A DNA stretch of 64,000 bases. It comes from Leeuwenhoekiella marinoflava DSM 3653. GTDB taxonomy: Bacteria; Bacteroidota; Bacteroidia; Flavobacteriales; Flavobacteriaceae. The notes beneath the pieces are model-generated. The model was not told where the DNA came from and ran no database searches. It was given only the letters and a program-made list of their open reading frames with translations. Each line of letters starts with the position of its first letter. Within the stretch, counting starts at the first letter, position 1. The translations under genes were made by a program, and so were the position numbers. Location: NCBI RefSeq assembly GCF_900129005.1, contig NZ_FQUN01000005.1, forward strand, positions 186,001 to 250,000, read 5' to 3'. This document shows, in pieces, positions 1 through 7,149 of the stretch.

Positions 1-1049
1 TAAGAAGTACGTCCCGCCACCATGAAAGATCCTTTTTCTTTTTTTATAGGCCCTTCTACAGTTAGCCTGCTGGATATTAAGCCAATTCCACCATTAATAT
101 GGAGATCTTCATAATTTCCCGTTTTTTGATGTACGTCCAATATGGAAGAAACTCTCCCGCCAAAACGAGAAGGAATGCCTCCTTTATATAAATCTAAACT
201 ACTAATTGCATCAGCATTAAAAACAGAGAAAAATCCAAACAAATGAGAATCGCTATAGATGGGAGCTCCATCTAATAGAATTAAATTTTGATCTGCGGCA
301 CCCCCGCGTACATTGAAGCCCGATGAGGCTTCTCCAGAACTGGTCACCCCAGGTAGTGTTAACAAGGATTTTAAAGGATCGGCTTCCCCCATTACTACTG
401 GCATTCCTTTTATTTCTTCAGCAGATAGGCTATTCACACTCATTTGCGGTTTCTTGATATTCAATGCTTTCGTGTTCTGGGTGATTACAACTTCGTCTAA
501 GGTTTGGTTGTTTGCAAGCATTGAGATGTTAAGATTTTTATTGCTCTTGAGGGTTATATTTAGGGTTTGGTTTTCAAACCCTAAATAACTGGCAATTAAA
601 GTATAGTTCCCTTCTGGGAGCCACATTGAGAAATATCCATTTTCATCAGTTACAGCTCCTGTTGATATTTCCTGAATGTAAATATTAGCTCCTAACAGAG
701 GCTGTCCCAAATCATCCAGAATTACGCCAGAAAGTTTATGTCTCTCTTGTTGAGATTGTAATTCCCTTTTCTTAATAGTAATACTGTTGCCTATGACAGA
801 AAATTGAAAAGGTGAGTTTTTATTGAGAATAGAAATAAAGCTTTCAATTTCTGCATCATTATAGTCCATTTTTTCACTTAGCTTTTGGTCTACATTTATG
901 GAGTTATTATAAGCAAATTTATAGTCTGTCTGATTTTCTATTTCAGTAAATAATTGTTTCAACGTTGCTGATTGATCTAACGAAACAGTAATATTTTGCG
1001 AAAAGATATTTAAGCTAAGCATTAGAAAGCAATACTTTATATGCTTCAT
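1..1049 (-). CDS. TonB-dependent receptor, N-terminal part (runs off window start)
   Basis: The minus-strand frame is open from an ATG at 1049 to the window edge, about 349 residues, so the C-terminal barrel is missing. A signal peptide (MKHIKYCFLMLSLNIFSQN) is followed by an STN-like domain (about residues 20-95), a carboxypeptidase-regulatory-like beta sandwich (about 105-190, LSGVILDDLGQPLLGANI) and the start of the plug (about 200-330, with GFNVRGGAADQNLILLDGAP). This is the layout of outer-membrane receptors whose STN domain contacts a FecR anti-sigma factor. It is the last visible gene of the sigma/HMA/FecR operon upstream. The substrate cannot be read. The family call is firm. Confidence 0.88.
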   Translation of the reverse strand, partial: MKHIKYCFLMLSLNIFSQNITVSLDQSATLKQLFTEIENQTDYKFAYNNSINVDQKLSEKMDYNDAEIESFISILNKNSPFQFSVIGNSITIKKRELQSQQERHKLSGVILDDLGQPLLGANIYIQEISTGAVTDENGYFSMWLPEGNYTLIASYLGFENQTLNITLKSNKNLNISMLANNQTLDEVVITQNTKALNIKKPQMSVNSLSAEEIKGMPVVMGEADPLKSLLTLPGVTSSGEASSGFNVRGGAADQNLILLDGAPIYSDSHLFGFFSVFNADAISSLDLYKGGIPSRFGGRVSSILDVHQKTGNYEDLHINGGIGLISSRLTVEGPIKKEKGSFMVAGRTS

Positions 1050-1101
1050 GAAATTTGTATTTTTATATTCGGTTAAAATGGATATATCTCTTTTAATCAT
1101 A

Positions 1102-1138
1102 GAAAGGATGCTTAGTTTAGCGGCTAGGGCATCCTTTC
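1102..1138. terminator. Stem-loop between FecR and receptor gene
   Basis: GAAAGGATGC at 1102-1111 pairs with GCATCCTTTC at 1129-1138. A T-rich run follows on the plus strand (CGCTTTTTATTT). For the minus-strand operon it lies between fecR and the receptor gene and has no U-run in that direction, so it may damp read-through or protect an mRNA end rather than terminate. Confidence 0.4.
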
Positions 1139-1143
1139 GCTTT

Positions 1144-1986
1144 TTATTTAAATGTTATTTCTTTTATGTTTTCATCTCTATAAGAATTTAGATTATATAT
1201 TTCGGATAATATTTGTGTAATGTTCGATAGCGTCTCCTTTTTTCGAATCCGAATTGTTACTTGTTTTTGTAGTAGTTCTTGAGGGAAGGTTATTTTATAA
1301 TTGTAATTTGTTTGAATATAGTTAATAACTTCTTTTAAAGGTTTTTTATTAAAGTCTTTAAACCTTTCAAAAGCGGTTATGGTCAATTGATTAGTATTAT
1401 AGACAAACTTTTCGCCAGGGGACAATATCCAGTTATTGATACTATCCTTTACGTTCAGTTGTATACTACCTTCATAAAGCTGGACACTTACGCTATTACT
1501 AATTTCTTCTTTCACGGTAAACTCAGTGCCTAAAACAGTAGTCGTGGTAGTTTTGCACGATACTTGAAATGGATGGTCTTTGTCTTTTTCAACTCTAAAG
1601 AAAGCTTCTCCTTTTACCCTGACTTTTCTGTTCTTTTTAAAATTATCTGAAAATTCGAGTTGAGAATTTGGTTCAAGTTCTACGAGTGAGCCATCCGGAA
1701 GGTAAACGGTTTTATTCTGATTGCCCGGGTTTTCAATAATATTAATATTGCTGGCAATGGAAGACTCAAATGATGAATTATTGTACATCCGCAAACCACC
1801 TATCGAAAGGAAAGTAACGAGCACAGCCGCAGCTGCGTAGTGCCAGGGTTTAATAGGTTTCTTTTTACGGTTAAATGTTCTTGATGAAAAATCTTGCCAG
1901 GATTTTTCAACTTTATCTTTGGGCTGTATTTTAGAAGTTTCCTCCCAAGCATCTTGTAATTTTTTTTCAATTTCTTTATCATCCAT
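1144..1986 (-). CDS. FecR family anti-sigma factor
   Basis: 280 aa. A cytoplasmic N-terminus (residues 1-46) is followed by one membrane segment (about 48-66, HYAAAAVLVTFLSIGGL), a periplasmic FecR domain (about 90-190, typical LPDGSLVELEPNS and VKGEAFFRVEKD patches) and a C-terminal STN-contacting DUF4974-like region (about 205-275). FecR proteins hold an ECF sigma factor at the membrane and release it when the cognate TonB receptor binds its ligand. The receptor lies directly downstream and the sigma gene upstream, so this is a complete surface-signalling set apart from the insertion between sigma and the small HMA-like gene. Confidence 0.9.
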   Translation of the reverse strand: MDDKEIEKKLQDAWEETSKIQPKDKVEKSWQDFSSRTFNRKKKPIKPWHYAAAAVLVTFLSIGGLRMYNNSSFESSIASNINIIENPGNQNKTVYLPDGSLVELEPNSQLEFSDNFKKNRKVRVKGEAFFRVEKDKDHPFQVSCKTTTTTVLGTEFTVKEEISNSVSVQLYEGSIQLNVKDSINNWILSPGEKFVYNTNQLTITAFERFKDFNKKPLKEVINYIQTNYNYKITFPQELLQKQVTIRIRKKETLSNITQILSEIYNLNSYRDENIKEITFK

Positions 1987-1996
1987 AATAAATCTT

Positions 1997-2206
1997 TTAA
2001 AGCTTTTGACAATCTACTCCCTGAGTTATAAATAATGAATGTACGATTTCTGAAACATCACGATTTATTTTTACTTTTAATAAAGTATGGTTCTCTTTAA
2101 AATCAAAATCGATTAACGCATCTGAAATGCTTTTTCTAAGTAAGGTTAACAAGTAATTGGCCTGTTGCTCATTTTTAATATCAGTCTTAAATATTTCAAC
2201 TTTCAT
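1997..2206 (-). CDS. Small HMA-like ferredoxin-fold protein
   Basis: 69 aa when started at the ATG at 2206 (MKVEIFKTDIKNEQQANYLL). An upstream in-frame start adds eight residues that fall in the sigma-downstream repeat and are less likely. The beta-alpha-beta pattern resembles the heavy-metal-associated (HMA) fold, but there is no CxxC, so metal binding is not supported. It ends 10 bp before fecR, so it is probably co-transcribed. A protein of the same type is encoded after DinB at 27198-27416. Function unknown. A role as a small partner or adaptor is only a guess. Confidence 0.6.
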   Translation of the reverse strand: MKVEIFKTDIKNEQQANYLLTLLRKSISDALIDFDFKENHTLLKVKINRDVSEIVHSLFITQGVDCQKL

Positions 2207-2220
2207 TGTTTGCGTATAGG

Positions 2221-2254
2221 TATATGACAAACGAGAATTAAAAAGTTCCTAAGC
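2221..2254. repeat. 34-bp direct repeat, copy 1
   Basis: Identical to 2930-2963 (begins TATATGACAAACGAGAATTA). Copy 2 overlaps the last codons and stop of the sigma gene; copy 1 lies just upstream of the HMA-like gene. The pair brackets about 675 bp carrying the broken lipocalin-like gene, as expected for an insertion that duplicated its flank or for recombination between short repeats. Confidence 0.85.
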
Positions 2255-2409
2255 TTTATTCATTTTTCTTTTCATATTTCTCATTGGATTGATAATGCAG
2301 GGTTATATTCAGTTGTATATCAATTTGAACCCTCGTAAGTGAAAGCCTTCCTTAAAAAAGTAAACCCGAAGTTTGAATTAAACTTCAGGTCATTATATTG
2401 GAGTAGTTT

Positions 2410-2505
2410 ATTGGCGTTCAAGGATAATAGTCCCTTCACTGTTTTTACCGCTAAAGACAAATTTTCTTCAGTGGTATTGGCGTTCAAGGATAATAGTCCC
2501 TTCAC
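2410..2505. repeat. 30-bp direct repeat inside the lipocalin-like remnant
   Basis: ATTGGCGTTCAAGGATAATA and the following ten bases occur at 2410-2439 and again at 2476-2505, a 66-bp period. The second copy encodes the last residues of the lipocalin-like frame; the first lies after its stop codon. This is a local tandem duplication or recombination scar. Confidence 0.8.
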
Positions 2506-2906
2506 CCGTTCCTTCAGCAATATCGAAGGTCATCATTGTTTCGACACCTAAAAAAGAAACACCTATTTCCTGTGTCTGTTCGCCGAAGATAAGTTTGTAA
2601 GTGTTCTCATTAATTTTTTCCCATTCTCCCTCTATCGCATTTGTGCTTTCACAAGTTATTTCTTGTTTAGCATTGGTGTCAATTATAACATCCGTATAGG
2701 TGAGTTTAAGATCATATAAATCGGTTAAATTGTAAACTCTTTCTATAATGTTACCATTAGATGGATTTTCATATTTCAAACTAACCTTGGCTTGAATCCA
2801 ATTGCCAACACGGTTGTGGTTTCGGGAACAAGGGCATCATCATCACTACATGACGAGAAAATTAAAATGAAGATAATAGACTAAGAAATTTCACTAGGTT
2901 TTTCAT
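2468..2906 (-). pseudogene. Broken lipocalin-like lipoprotein
   Basis: An ATG at 2906 starts a lipoprotein signal (MKNLVKFLSLL) that hits a stop. A shift of one base restores a lipobox and acidic linker (FSSCSDDDALVPETT). A second shift is needed to enter the long frame at 2779 (QAKVSLKYENPSNGNIIERV), which runs 103 aa to 2468 and looks like a Bacteroidota lipocalin-like domain (EWEKINENTYKL, EIGVSFLGVETMMTFDI). Two frameshifts and the duplicated 3' end argue for a dead gene. It sits between sigma and the HMA-like gene inside a 34-bp direct repeat, so it probably arrived as an insertion. Confidence 0.65.
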
Positions 2907-2929
2907 ATTACGTTTATTTTGTATTCACC

Positions 2930-2963
2930 TATATGACAAACGAGAATTAAAAAGTTCCTAAGC
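2930..2963. repeat. 34-bp direct repeat, copy 2
   Basis: Same sequence as 2221-2254. It contains the stop codon of the sigma gene (TAG on the minus strand at 2958-2960) plus its downstream flank, so copy 1 carries the sigma gene's tail context without the gene. Confidence 0.85.
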
Positions 2964-3491
2964 GTTCGCTATTTTTTTCTTAATAAATTTATTGGCTAGG
3001 TAAATGTGGTTGGCAATTGTCTTTGGGGAGAGTTGGGTAACTTCTGCTATTTCCTGATAAGAATAATTTTTTAGTTTGTGAAGTGTAAAAATTTTTCTTT
3101 GTTGTTCTGGAAGTTGGCAGAGTAAAGACTCTAATTGAGTTTTTCTATGCTCGAAATCTTCATAAAAATTATGGTTATCTTCTTCCTGAAAATCACTTTT
3201 AAGGTTATAGGTGTTAATAGAAATAACCTTATTTTCTCTGTTTAAATGATTTAAAATTATGTTTTTACAAATGACAAATAACTGCTTATCAAAAAGAACG
3301 TCTTCTTTTAATTGTTCTCTGTTATTGTAGATCTTGAGAAAAGTTTCCTGAACAAAATCTTCGGGTGTAAGAAATTTAAACTCAAATCGCTCTGCGGTTT
3401 GAATTAATTTTGAATAGTAAGATGTATAAATATCCTTAAAAGCTTTTTTATTGGCTTTCTTAAGTTTTCTTACAAGTTTTTTGTTTTCCAT
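2958..3491 (-). CDS. ECF RNA polymerase sigma factor
   Basis: 177 aa. Region 2 lies at about residues 10-80 (FKDIYTSYYSKLIQTAERF, EDFVQETFLKIYNNRE) and region 4 at about 115-170 (LLCQLPEQQRKIFTLHKLK, SYQEIAEVTQLSPKTIANHI), the helix-turn-helix that reads the -35 element. This is the usual size of FecI-like sigma factors in Bacteroidota. It would direct transcription of the downstream receptor once released by the FecR protein at 1144-1986. The original operon order was sigma, HMA-like, FecR, receptor. Confidence 0.92.
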   Translation of the reverse strand: MENKKLVRKLKKANKKAFKDIYTSYYSKLIQTAERFEFKFLTPEDFVQETFLKIYNNREQLKEDVLFDKQLFVICKNIILNHLNRENKVISINTYNLKSDFQEEDNHNFYEDFEHRKTQLESLLCQLPEQQRKIFTLHKLKNYSYQEIAEVTQLSPKTIANHIYLANKFIKKKIANA

Positions 3492-3551
3492 TTCATTGAA
3501 GGTTCTTCTGCTTTAAAACAAACATTTGGGCTATTTATTATAGGTTTTATA

Positions 3552-3692
3552 TTATTTCTTTTTAGTAATCAAGGCTTTTTTATATTCATCAAGTAGGTGT
3601 TGAATTTCATTTGTCATTAAAATCGAATAGGCATAGTACCCCCTGCTTAAACGTTCAACAAATTGAAAAGCTAAATGAGAACTTAAAAACAT
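3552..3692 (-). other. Short unassigned ORF, 46 aa
   Basis: Frame MFLSSHLAFQFVERLSRGYY ending LLDEYKKALITKKK, antisense to the start of the kinase remnant. The lysine-rich end looks protein-like but nothing else supports it and I do not recognise a family. It may be a gene tail or chance. Confidence 0.2.
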
Positions 3693-3888
3693 AGCGTGGC
3701 CCCAGTCTCATGTGGTAAGAGCTCCATTAATCAAAATATTAGGGATTATTAATCTACTTGAGTCAAACAAAGATGAATTGGATGATTTGCAATTTTGGTT
3801 AAATCAATTAAAAATTTCGTCTAATGGAATGGATTCTATTGTTAAAAAAATTACGGAAGAAGCTCAACAAATACTTTTAAATGCATAA
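3640..3888 (+). pseudogene. PAS-type histidine kinase, HisKA remnant
   Basis: The readable frame gives a short coiled linker (NVQQIEKLNENLKNIAW), then an H-box (SHVVRAPLIKILGI) with the phospho-acceptor histidine codon at 3709-3711, and ends at a stop at 3886 (EEAQQILLNA). Known Flavobacteria kinases of this kind end soon after HisKA and are followed by a single-domain response regulator, as here. The upstream PAS sensor domains are gone and no start codon is evident, so this is a 5'-truncated remnant. Confidence 0.6.
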
Positions 3889-4246
3889 ATCGGTATTTAT
3901 CCAATCATTCAGCTCATTGTTGAAAAAATGATGATGAATCTGACAGCTAGTTCGTTAATCTTCATATACTGCGAAAATGGAGCAACTGCCTTAAATACTT
4001 TAGAGCAATATTCAAAAACGACGTCAGCCTGCATTATACTACTAGACTTACATATACTCGTAATGGACGGATGGGAATTTCTGGATAAATTTCAATCAAT
4101 ACCTAAACCGGTATGCAATCTACAGTTATACATCTTATCTTCATCAACAGACACCGCCGATCTGGAACGTGTCAAATCGTATCCCTTTGTTCAAAAGTTT
4201 ACCCCTTTTTTAAAAAGATATCCTCGAAATGCTTAAAATTTGTTGA
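3889..4246 (+). pseudogene. Single-domain response regulator, degraded
   Basis: The receiver core is clear (IILLDLHILVMDGWEFLDKF, with the phospho-acceptor Asp in LLDL). The N-terminal acidic strand (usually IDDD) is missing: the frame before QLIVEKMMMN runs straight into the kinase stop. Near the end one extra base in an A run shifts the frame; the other frame restores a normal end (PFLKDILEMLKIC, stop 4244-4246), whereas the uninterrupted ORF ends in PRNA at 4236. Start loss plus frameshift mean it is inactive, matching the truncated partner kinase. Confidence 0.6.
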
Positions 4247-4354
4247 ATATTCTATGAGTTAGAAGTACCCTAATACACTTTAAGTATTTTTTAAGCTTGA
4301 GCATCAGATCCCCTACTCTAATTTATAAAGTTAGTAATCTTACGGAGTCAACCT

Positions 4355-4373
4355 AAGACCGGATGGTCTTTTA
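4355..4373 (+). terminator. Short hairpin after the response regulator remnant
   Basis: AAGACC at 4355-4360 and GGTCTT at 4365-4370 with loop GGAT, followed by T residues. Weak but well placed between the regulator remnant and the convergent HxlR gene. Confidence 0.4.
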
Positions 4374-4391
4374 AAAGTAGAATTTTTAGGT

Positions 4392-4739
4392 TTATTTCGT
4401 AATAACTGAGCGTAATCGATCTTCATTATCGTCACCCCATTTACCTAAAACTGAAATTATGGGAATGATTGATTTGCCAAACTCAGTGAGCGTATATTCT
4501 ACTTTAGGAGGAACAACAGGGTAAATTTTCTTAGTGACCAATTCGTGGCCCTCCAGTTCCTTTAATTGAATATTTAAAACCCTTCTTGAAGCCTCCGGAA
4601 TTTTACGTTGCAATTCACTGGGCCTTAAAAAGCCTTGGTGGATAAACCACAATAAACGGATTTTCCATTTAGCGTACAAAACAGCCGCAACCAGGTCGAG
4701 ACCACAATTAAGATTTATAGGAATTTTTCTTTCGTTCAT
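4392..4739 (-). CDS. HxlR family winged-helix regulator
   Basis: 115 aa, standard HxlR size. It has the conserved cysteine near the N-terminus (NCGLDLVAAVLYAKWKIRLL), a winged helix (LRPSELQRKIPEASRRVLNI, QLKELEGHELVTKKIY) and the VEYTLTEFGKSIIPII wing. HxlR proteins are dimeric DNA-binding regulators, often redox- or electrophile-responsive through the N-terminal cysteine. It is divergent from the SDR gene at 4866 with 126 bp between starts, the usual position of a local regulator of that operon. Confidence 0.88.
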   Translation of the reverse strand: MNERKIPINLNCGLDLVAAVLYAKWKIRLLWFIHQGFLRPSELQRKIPEASRRVLNIQLKELEGHELVTKKIYPVVPPKVEYTLTEFGKSIIPIISVLGKWGDDNEDRLRSVITK

Positions 4740-4865
4740 AGTACAAACTTACTTTAAAGCCTCAAATGCAGCAATAAGGGATTTTTTTATCCCTATGCAA
4801 TTCGATATTCCGTACTTGTGATAACTCAGCATATAACTCAATTTTGAATAGTAAAATTTTGAAAA

Positions 4866-5657
4866 ATGAGAGCATCAAATAGCAACAACGAATTAAAAGG
4901 TAAGATCGCTTTAGTTACTGGTGGCACCCAAGGAGCCGGAAGAGCAATTGCAGAGCGTTTATCACAAGCCGGTGCAGAAGTTATTGCAGTTGCAAGAAAT
5001 TTACCTGAAAACAAAGCAAGCAACCTAAACTTCATAGCTGCAGATCTAAGTACAACCGCTGGTACTGAAAAAGTAGTTACTGAAACCTTAAAACTATTTG
5101 AAAGGTTGGATATTCTGATTAATAACCTGGGAGGGTCTGAAACTAAAGGGGGTGGTTATGCTGTATTAACTGATAGCGACTGGGTGGAGACGCTCCAGAC
5201 CAATTTACTTGCTCCTGTTCGTTTAGATCGTGGATTTTTACCTCAAATGATTATGAATAAAAGTGGTGTAATTATTCATATAGGATCCATACAGGCTAAA
5301 TTACCTTTATACGATTCCACATTACCTTATGCCGCCGCAAAAGCTGGTTTAGTTAATTACAGTAAAGGCTTATCTAACGAGGTATCTCCAAAAGGAGTTC
5401 GCGTCTTAACGGTATCTCCGGGTTGGATCATGACCACATCATCATCACGATTAGTAGAACGATTGGCCGAAAATTCAAATACAGGTTTTGAAGAAGCCAA
5501 ACAAAGTTTAATGGAGTCATTAGGCGGAATACCCTACGGACGACCGGCAGAACCAGAAGAAATTGCCGAACTGATAGGATTTCTGGTTTCCCCAAGAGCA
5601 AATTATCTAACAGGAACGGAATACGTTATTGATGGCGGAACTATTCCTACAATTTAA
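4866..5657 (+). CDS. SDR family oxidoreductase
   Basis: 263 aa. A Rossmann glycine motif TGGTQGAG (residues 18-25), NNLGG near 86-90, and a catalytic set S141, Y155, K159 (YAAAK). The C-terminal PRANYLTGTEYVIDGG is the usual SDR end. It is an NAD(P)-dependent reductase or dehydrogenase of unknown substrate. First gene of a plus-strand set with DUF1330 (9 bp gap) and an NTF2-like gene, under probable control of the divergent HxlR regulator. Confidence 0.9.
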   Translation: MRASNSNNELKGKIALVTGGTQGAGRAIAERLSQAGAEVIAVARNLPENKASNLNFIAADLSTTAGTEKVVTETLKLFERLDILINNLGGSETKGGGYAVLTDSDWVETLQTNLLAPVRLDRGFLPQMIMNKSGVIIHIGSIQAKLPLYDSTLPYAAAKAGLVNYSKGLSNEVSPKGVRVLTVSPGWIMTTSSSRLVERLAENSNTGFEEAKQSLMESLGGIPYGRPAEPEEIAELIGFLVSPRANYLTGTEYVIDGGTIPTI

Positions 5658-5666
5658 ATAAAGACT

Positions 5667-5954
5667 ATGGCAGCCTATATCGTATTTACACGAACAAAAA
5701 CCCTAGACAAAAAGGAATTAGAAACCTATCAAAACCTGATAAAAGATACTATAGATGGACATCCTATGGAAGTTTTGGTTTCTTATGGGGTTTTTGAAGT
5801 TCTGGAAGGCAGACCCATTGAGGGTATCGTAATCGCCCGATTTCCCGATGGAGATTCCGCTAAAAAATGGTACTACAGCGATGCCTATCAAAATGCCTCT
5901 AAACACCGCTACAATGGCGCTTTATACGACGGCATATTGGTGGAAGGCCACTAA
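5667..5954 (+). CDS. DUF1330 family protein
   Basis: 95 aa, the usual length for DUF1330, a dimeric alpha-beta barrel fold. Diagnostic stretches are AAYIVFTRTKTLDKKELETY, EVLEGRPIEGIVIARFPDGD and AKKWYYSDAYQ. Biochemical role is not established for the family. It follows the SDR by 9 bp, so it is co-transcribed. Confidence 0.85.
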   Translation: MAAYIVFTRTKTLDKKELETYQNLIKDTIDGHPMEVLVSYGVFEVLEGRPIEGIVIARFPDGDSAKKWYYSDAYQNASKHRYNGALYDGILVEGH

Positions 5955-5983
5955 CAATACAAATAATGTAAATTTAAAAGAAA

Positions 5984-6304
5984 ATGAAATTACCGCAGAC
6001 AATCAAAGACTTAATCGATGCTCAAAATAATTCTGATAGCCTTGCCTATGTAGCATGTTTCTCAGAAGAGGCTACTGTAAAAGATGAAGGAAAAACTCAT
6101 CGGGGTAAACAGGAAATAAAAAATTGGATATCTAAAACCAACGAAACCTTTAAAATAGCCATGAAACCTCTAGATTATTTTGAGGGTCAACAGCTCCTAA
6201 AAGCTGAGATTTCAGGAAATTTCCCCGGTAGTCCTCTAATGTTGTCCTATCATTTCAAATTTAAAGATGATACTATAAGCTTTCTACTAATTGACCAGGA
6301 CTAG
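5984..6304 (+). CDS. NTF2-like / SnoaL-type small protein
   Basis: 106 aa with the cone-shaped alpha+beta pattern of NTF2-like proteins (LPQTIKDLIDAQNNSDSLAY, CFSEEATVKDEGKTHRGKQE, IKNWISKT). These bind small ligands or act as isomerases or hydrolases; the role here is unknown. Third gene of the SDR operon, 29 bp after DUF1330. Its stop codon overlaps the stop of a truncated minus-strand gene in the palindrome CTAG at 6301-6304, marking the junction with the accessory region. Confidence 0.8.
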   Translation: MKLPQTIKDLIDAQNNSDSLAYVACFSEEATVKDEGKTHRGKQEIKNWISKTNETFKIAMKPLDYFEGQQLLKAEISGNFPGSPLMLSYHFKFKDDTISFLLIDQD

Positions 6305-6405
6305 TGATCGCCTATTTCATGATTCTCGCACTTGGGACAAACAACATATATGTCGCTTAAAAATTCGTAAAGAGTCTTTTCGTAAGCGTTAAATTTCGTT
6401 TTCAT
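6301..6405 (-). pseudogene. Truncated CxxC small protein
   Basis: 34 codons, MKTKFNAYEKTLYEFLSDIY followed by VVCPKCENHEIGDH. The single CPKC half of a zinc-ribbon suggests the N-terminus of a longer protein cut at the junction with the NTF2-like operon. It is the first minus-strand unit of the accessory array. Too short to assign. Confidence 0.4.
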
Positions 6406-6479
6406 AATGTTTGTCTTAAATAGACCGCAACGTGATTGTGTAACAGGCGTTGCGTGGTTTAAGAACTAAGATACTTAAA

Positions 6480-6541
6480 AAACACGCACGTTAACGCTTG
6501 CGAGGATTTTCCGAAAGGAAAATCAGAAGCAATGCGTGTTT
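6480..6541. repeat. Stem-loop preceding an intron 5' end
   Basis: AAACACGCA at 6480-6488 pairs with TGCGTGTTT at 6533-6541; inside, GATTTTCC and GGAAAATC form a second stem around GAAA. An intron start follows 5-9 bp later on the plus strand. Group IIC introns insert just after such stems. Confidence 0.6.
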
Positions 6542-6545
6542 CACG

Positions 6546-6600
6546 GTGTGTGTGCCCAGTATGGGCATCTTTTGTTTTACCGAAAAGTAAACTATTAATC
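6546..6600 (+). other. Group II intron 5'-end remnant (1)
   Basis: GTGTGTGCCCAGTATGGGCA is the classic group II intron start (GTGYGCCCAG-ATGGGC). The continuing segment with a GTTTTACCG...GTAAAC stem and TATTAATC matches the copy at 18805. Only about 55 bp are left. Confidence 0.6.
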
Positions 6601-6840
6601 CACAAAATTATTATAAGAACAATCAGAGTTGAGGGTAAACCAAATTTGTTAGGGTCAATATATTTCGGATTGCAGAAAATTAGGTATGCATAAACCCCAA
6701 GTATGAAAAGTATCAAGAGGATTATAGGAATGCTAATTACCCATCTTATGGTTTCTGGCAATTCAAAGCTTAAGTCTTTGTCGAATTTCTTCTTCAGGGT
6801 CGTTATTTGTATTTAGGTCTGACATAGTTTATTTAATTGG

Positions 6841-6960
6841 TGCCAACTTATTATATCAACACTAAATATATACCTATCCCCTCAAAATTCACTGGATATC
6901 AACACCTTATAATTATGTTTATAAAAATAGACCTTTGTCTTAGAAGTAGTTTACAGAATT
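6841..6960 (-). repeat. Cassette spacer repeat S1
   Basis: About 120 bp, clearly related to 17146-17264. Both contain ACTTnTTATATCAACACTAA, CCCCTCAAAATT and AGAAGTAGTTTAC. On the minus strand it ends ...GATATAATAAGTTGGCACC just before the start of the small membrane protein gene, the same placement as the other spacers. Confidence 0.75.
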
Positions 6961-7149
6961 TCGTAATCTATTAAAATTATTTAGTTCGTTCAGGGTTTAG
7001 AAATGCAAATGTATAACTATACCCTAGCGTTTAAAATTAGGGTCATAGGTTTGGCATTCGCTAACATCTATTACAGAGCAAGTCTCTCTTGTATTAGTCG
7101 TTTTTTAAGTTTTTATACTTTTGCTTATTCTTACGCCACTAGTCAAAGC

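Larger units (their letters stand above)
6459..6825 (-). pseudogene. Small two-TM membrane protein, frameshifted, 3' end replaced
   Basis: A normal start at 6825 gives MSDLNTNNDPEEEIRQRLKL then a stop. A one-base shift near 6765 enters the frame PETIRWVISIPIILLILFIL, with two membrane helices (ISIPIILLILFILGVYAYLI and LIVLIIILWINSLLF). After about INSLLFGKTK the coding strand runs antisense through a group II intron 5' end and its stem-loop (6480-6600), so the last about 35 residues are not original. Both ends are therefore altered. Function unknown. Confidence 0.55.

Noticed and set aside
1800-2012. 70-aa minus ORF overlapping the FecR start
   Set aside because: Alternative frame of the FecR gene, low-complexity composition.
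1997-2206. Heavy-metal chaperone function
   Set aside because: The fold resembles HMA but there is no CxxC or other obvious metal ligand pair.
2320-2551. ORFs on both strands containing a repeated KGLLSLNAN or LAFKDNSPF block
   Set aside because: The repetition comes from the 30-bp DNA repeat and lies in other frames of the lipocalin-like remnant.
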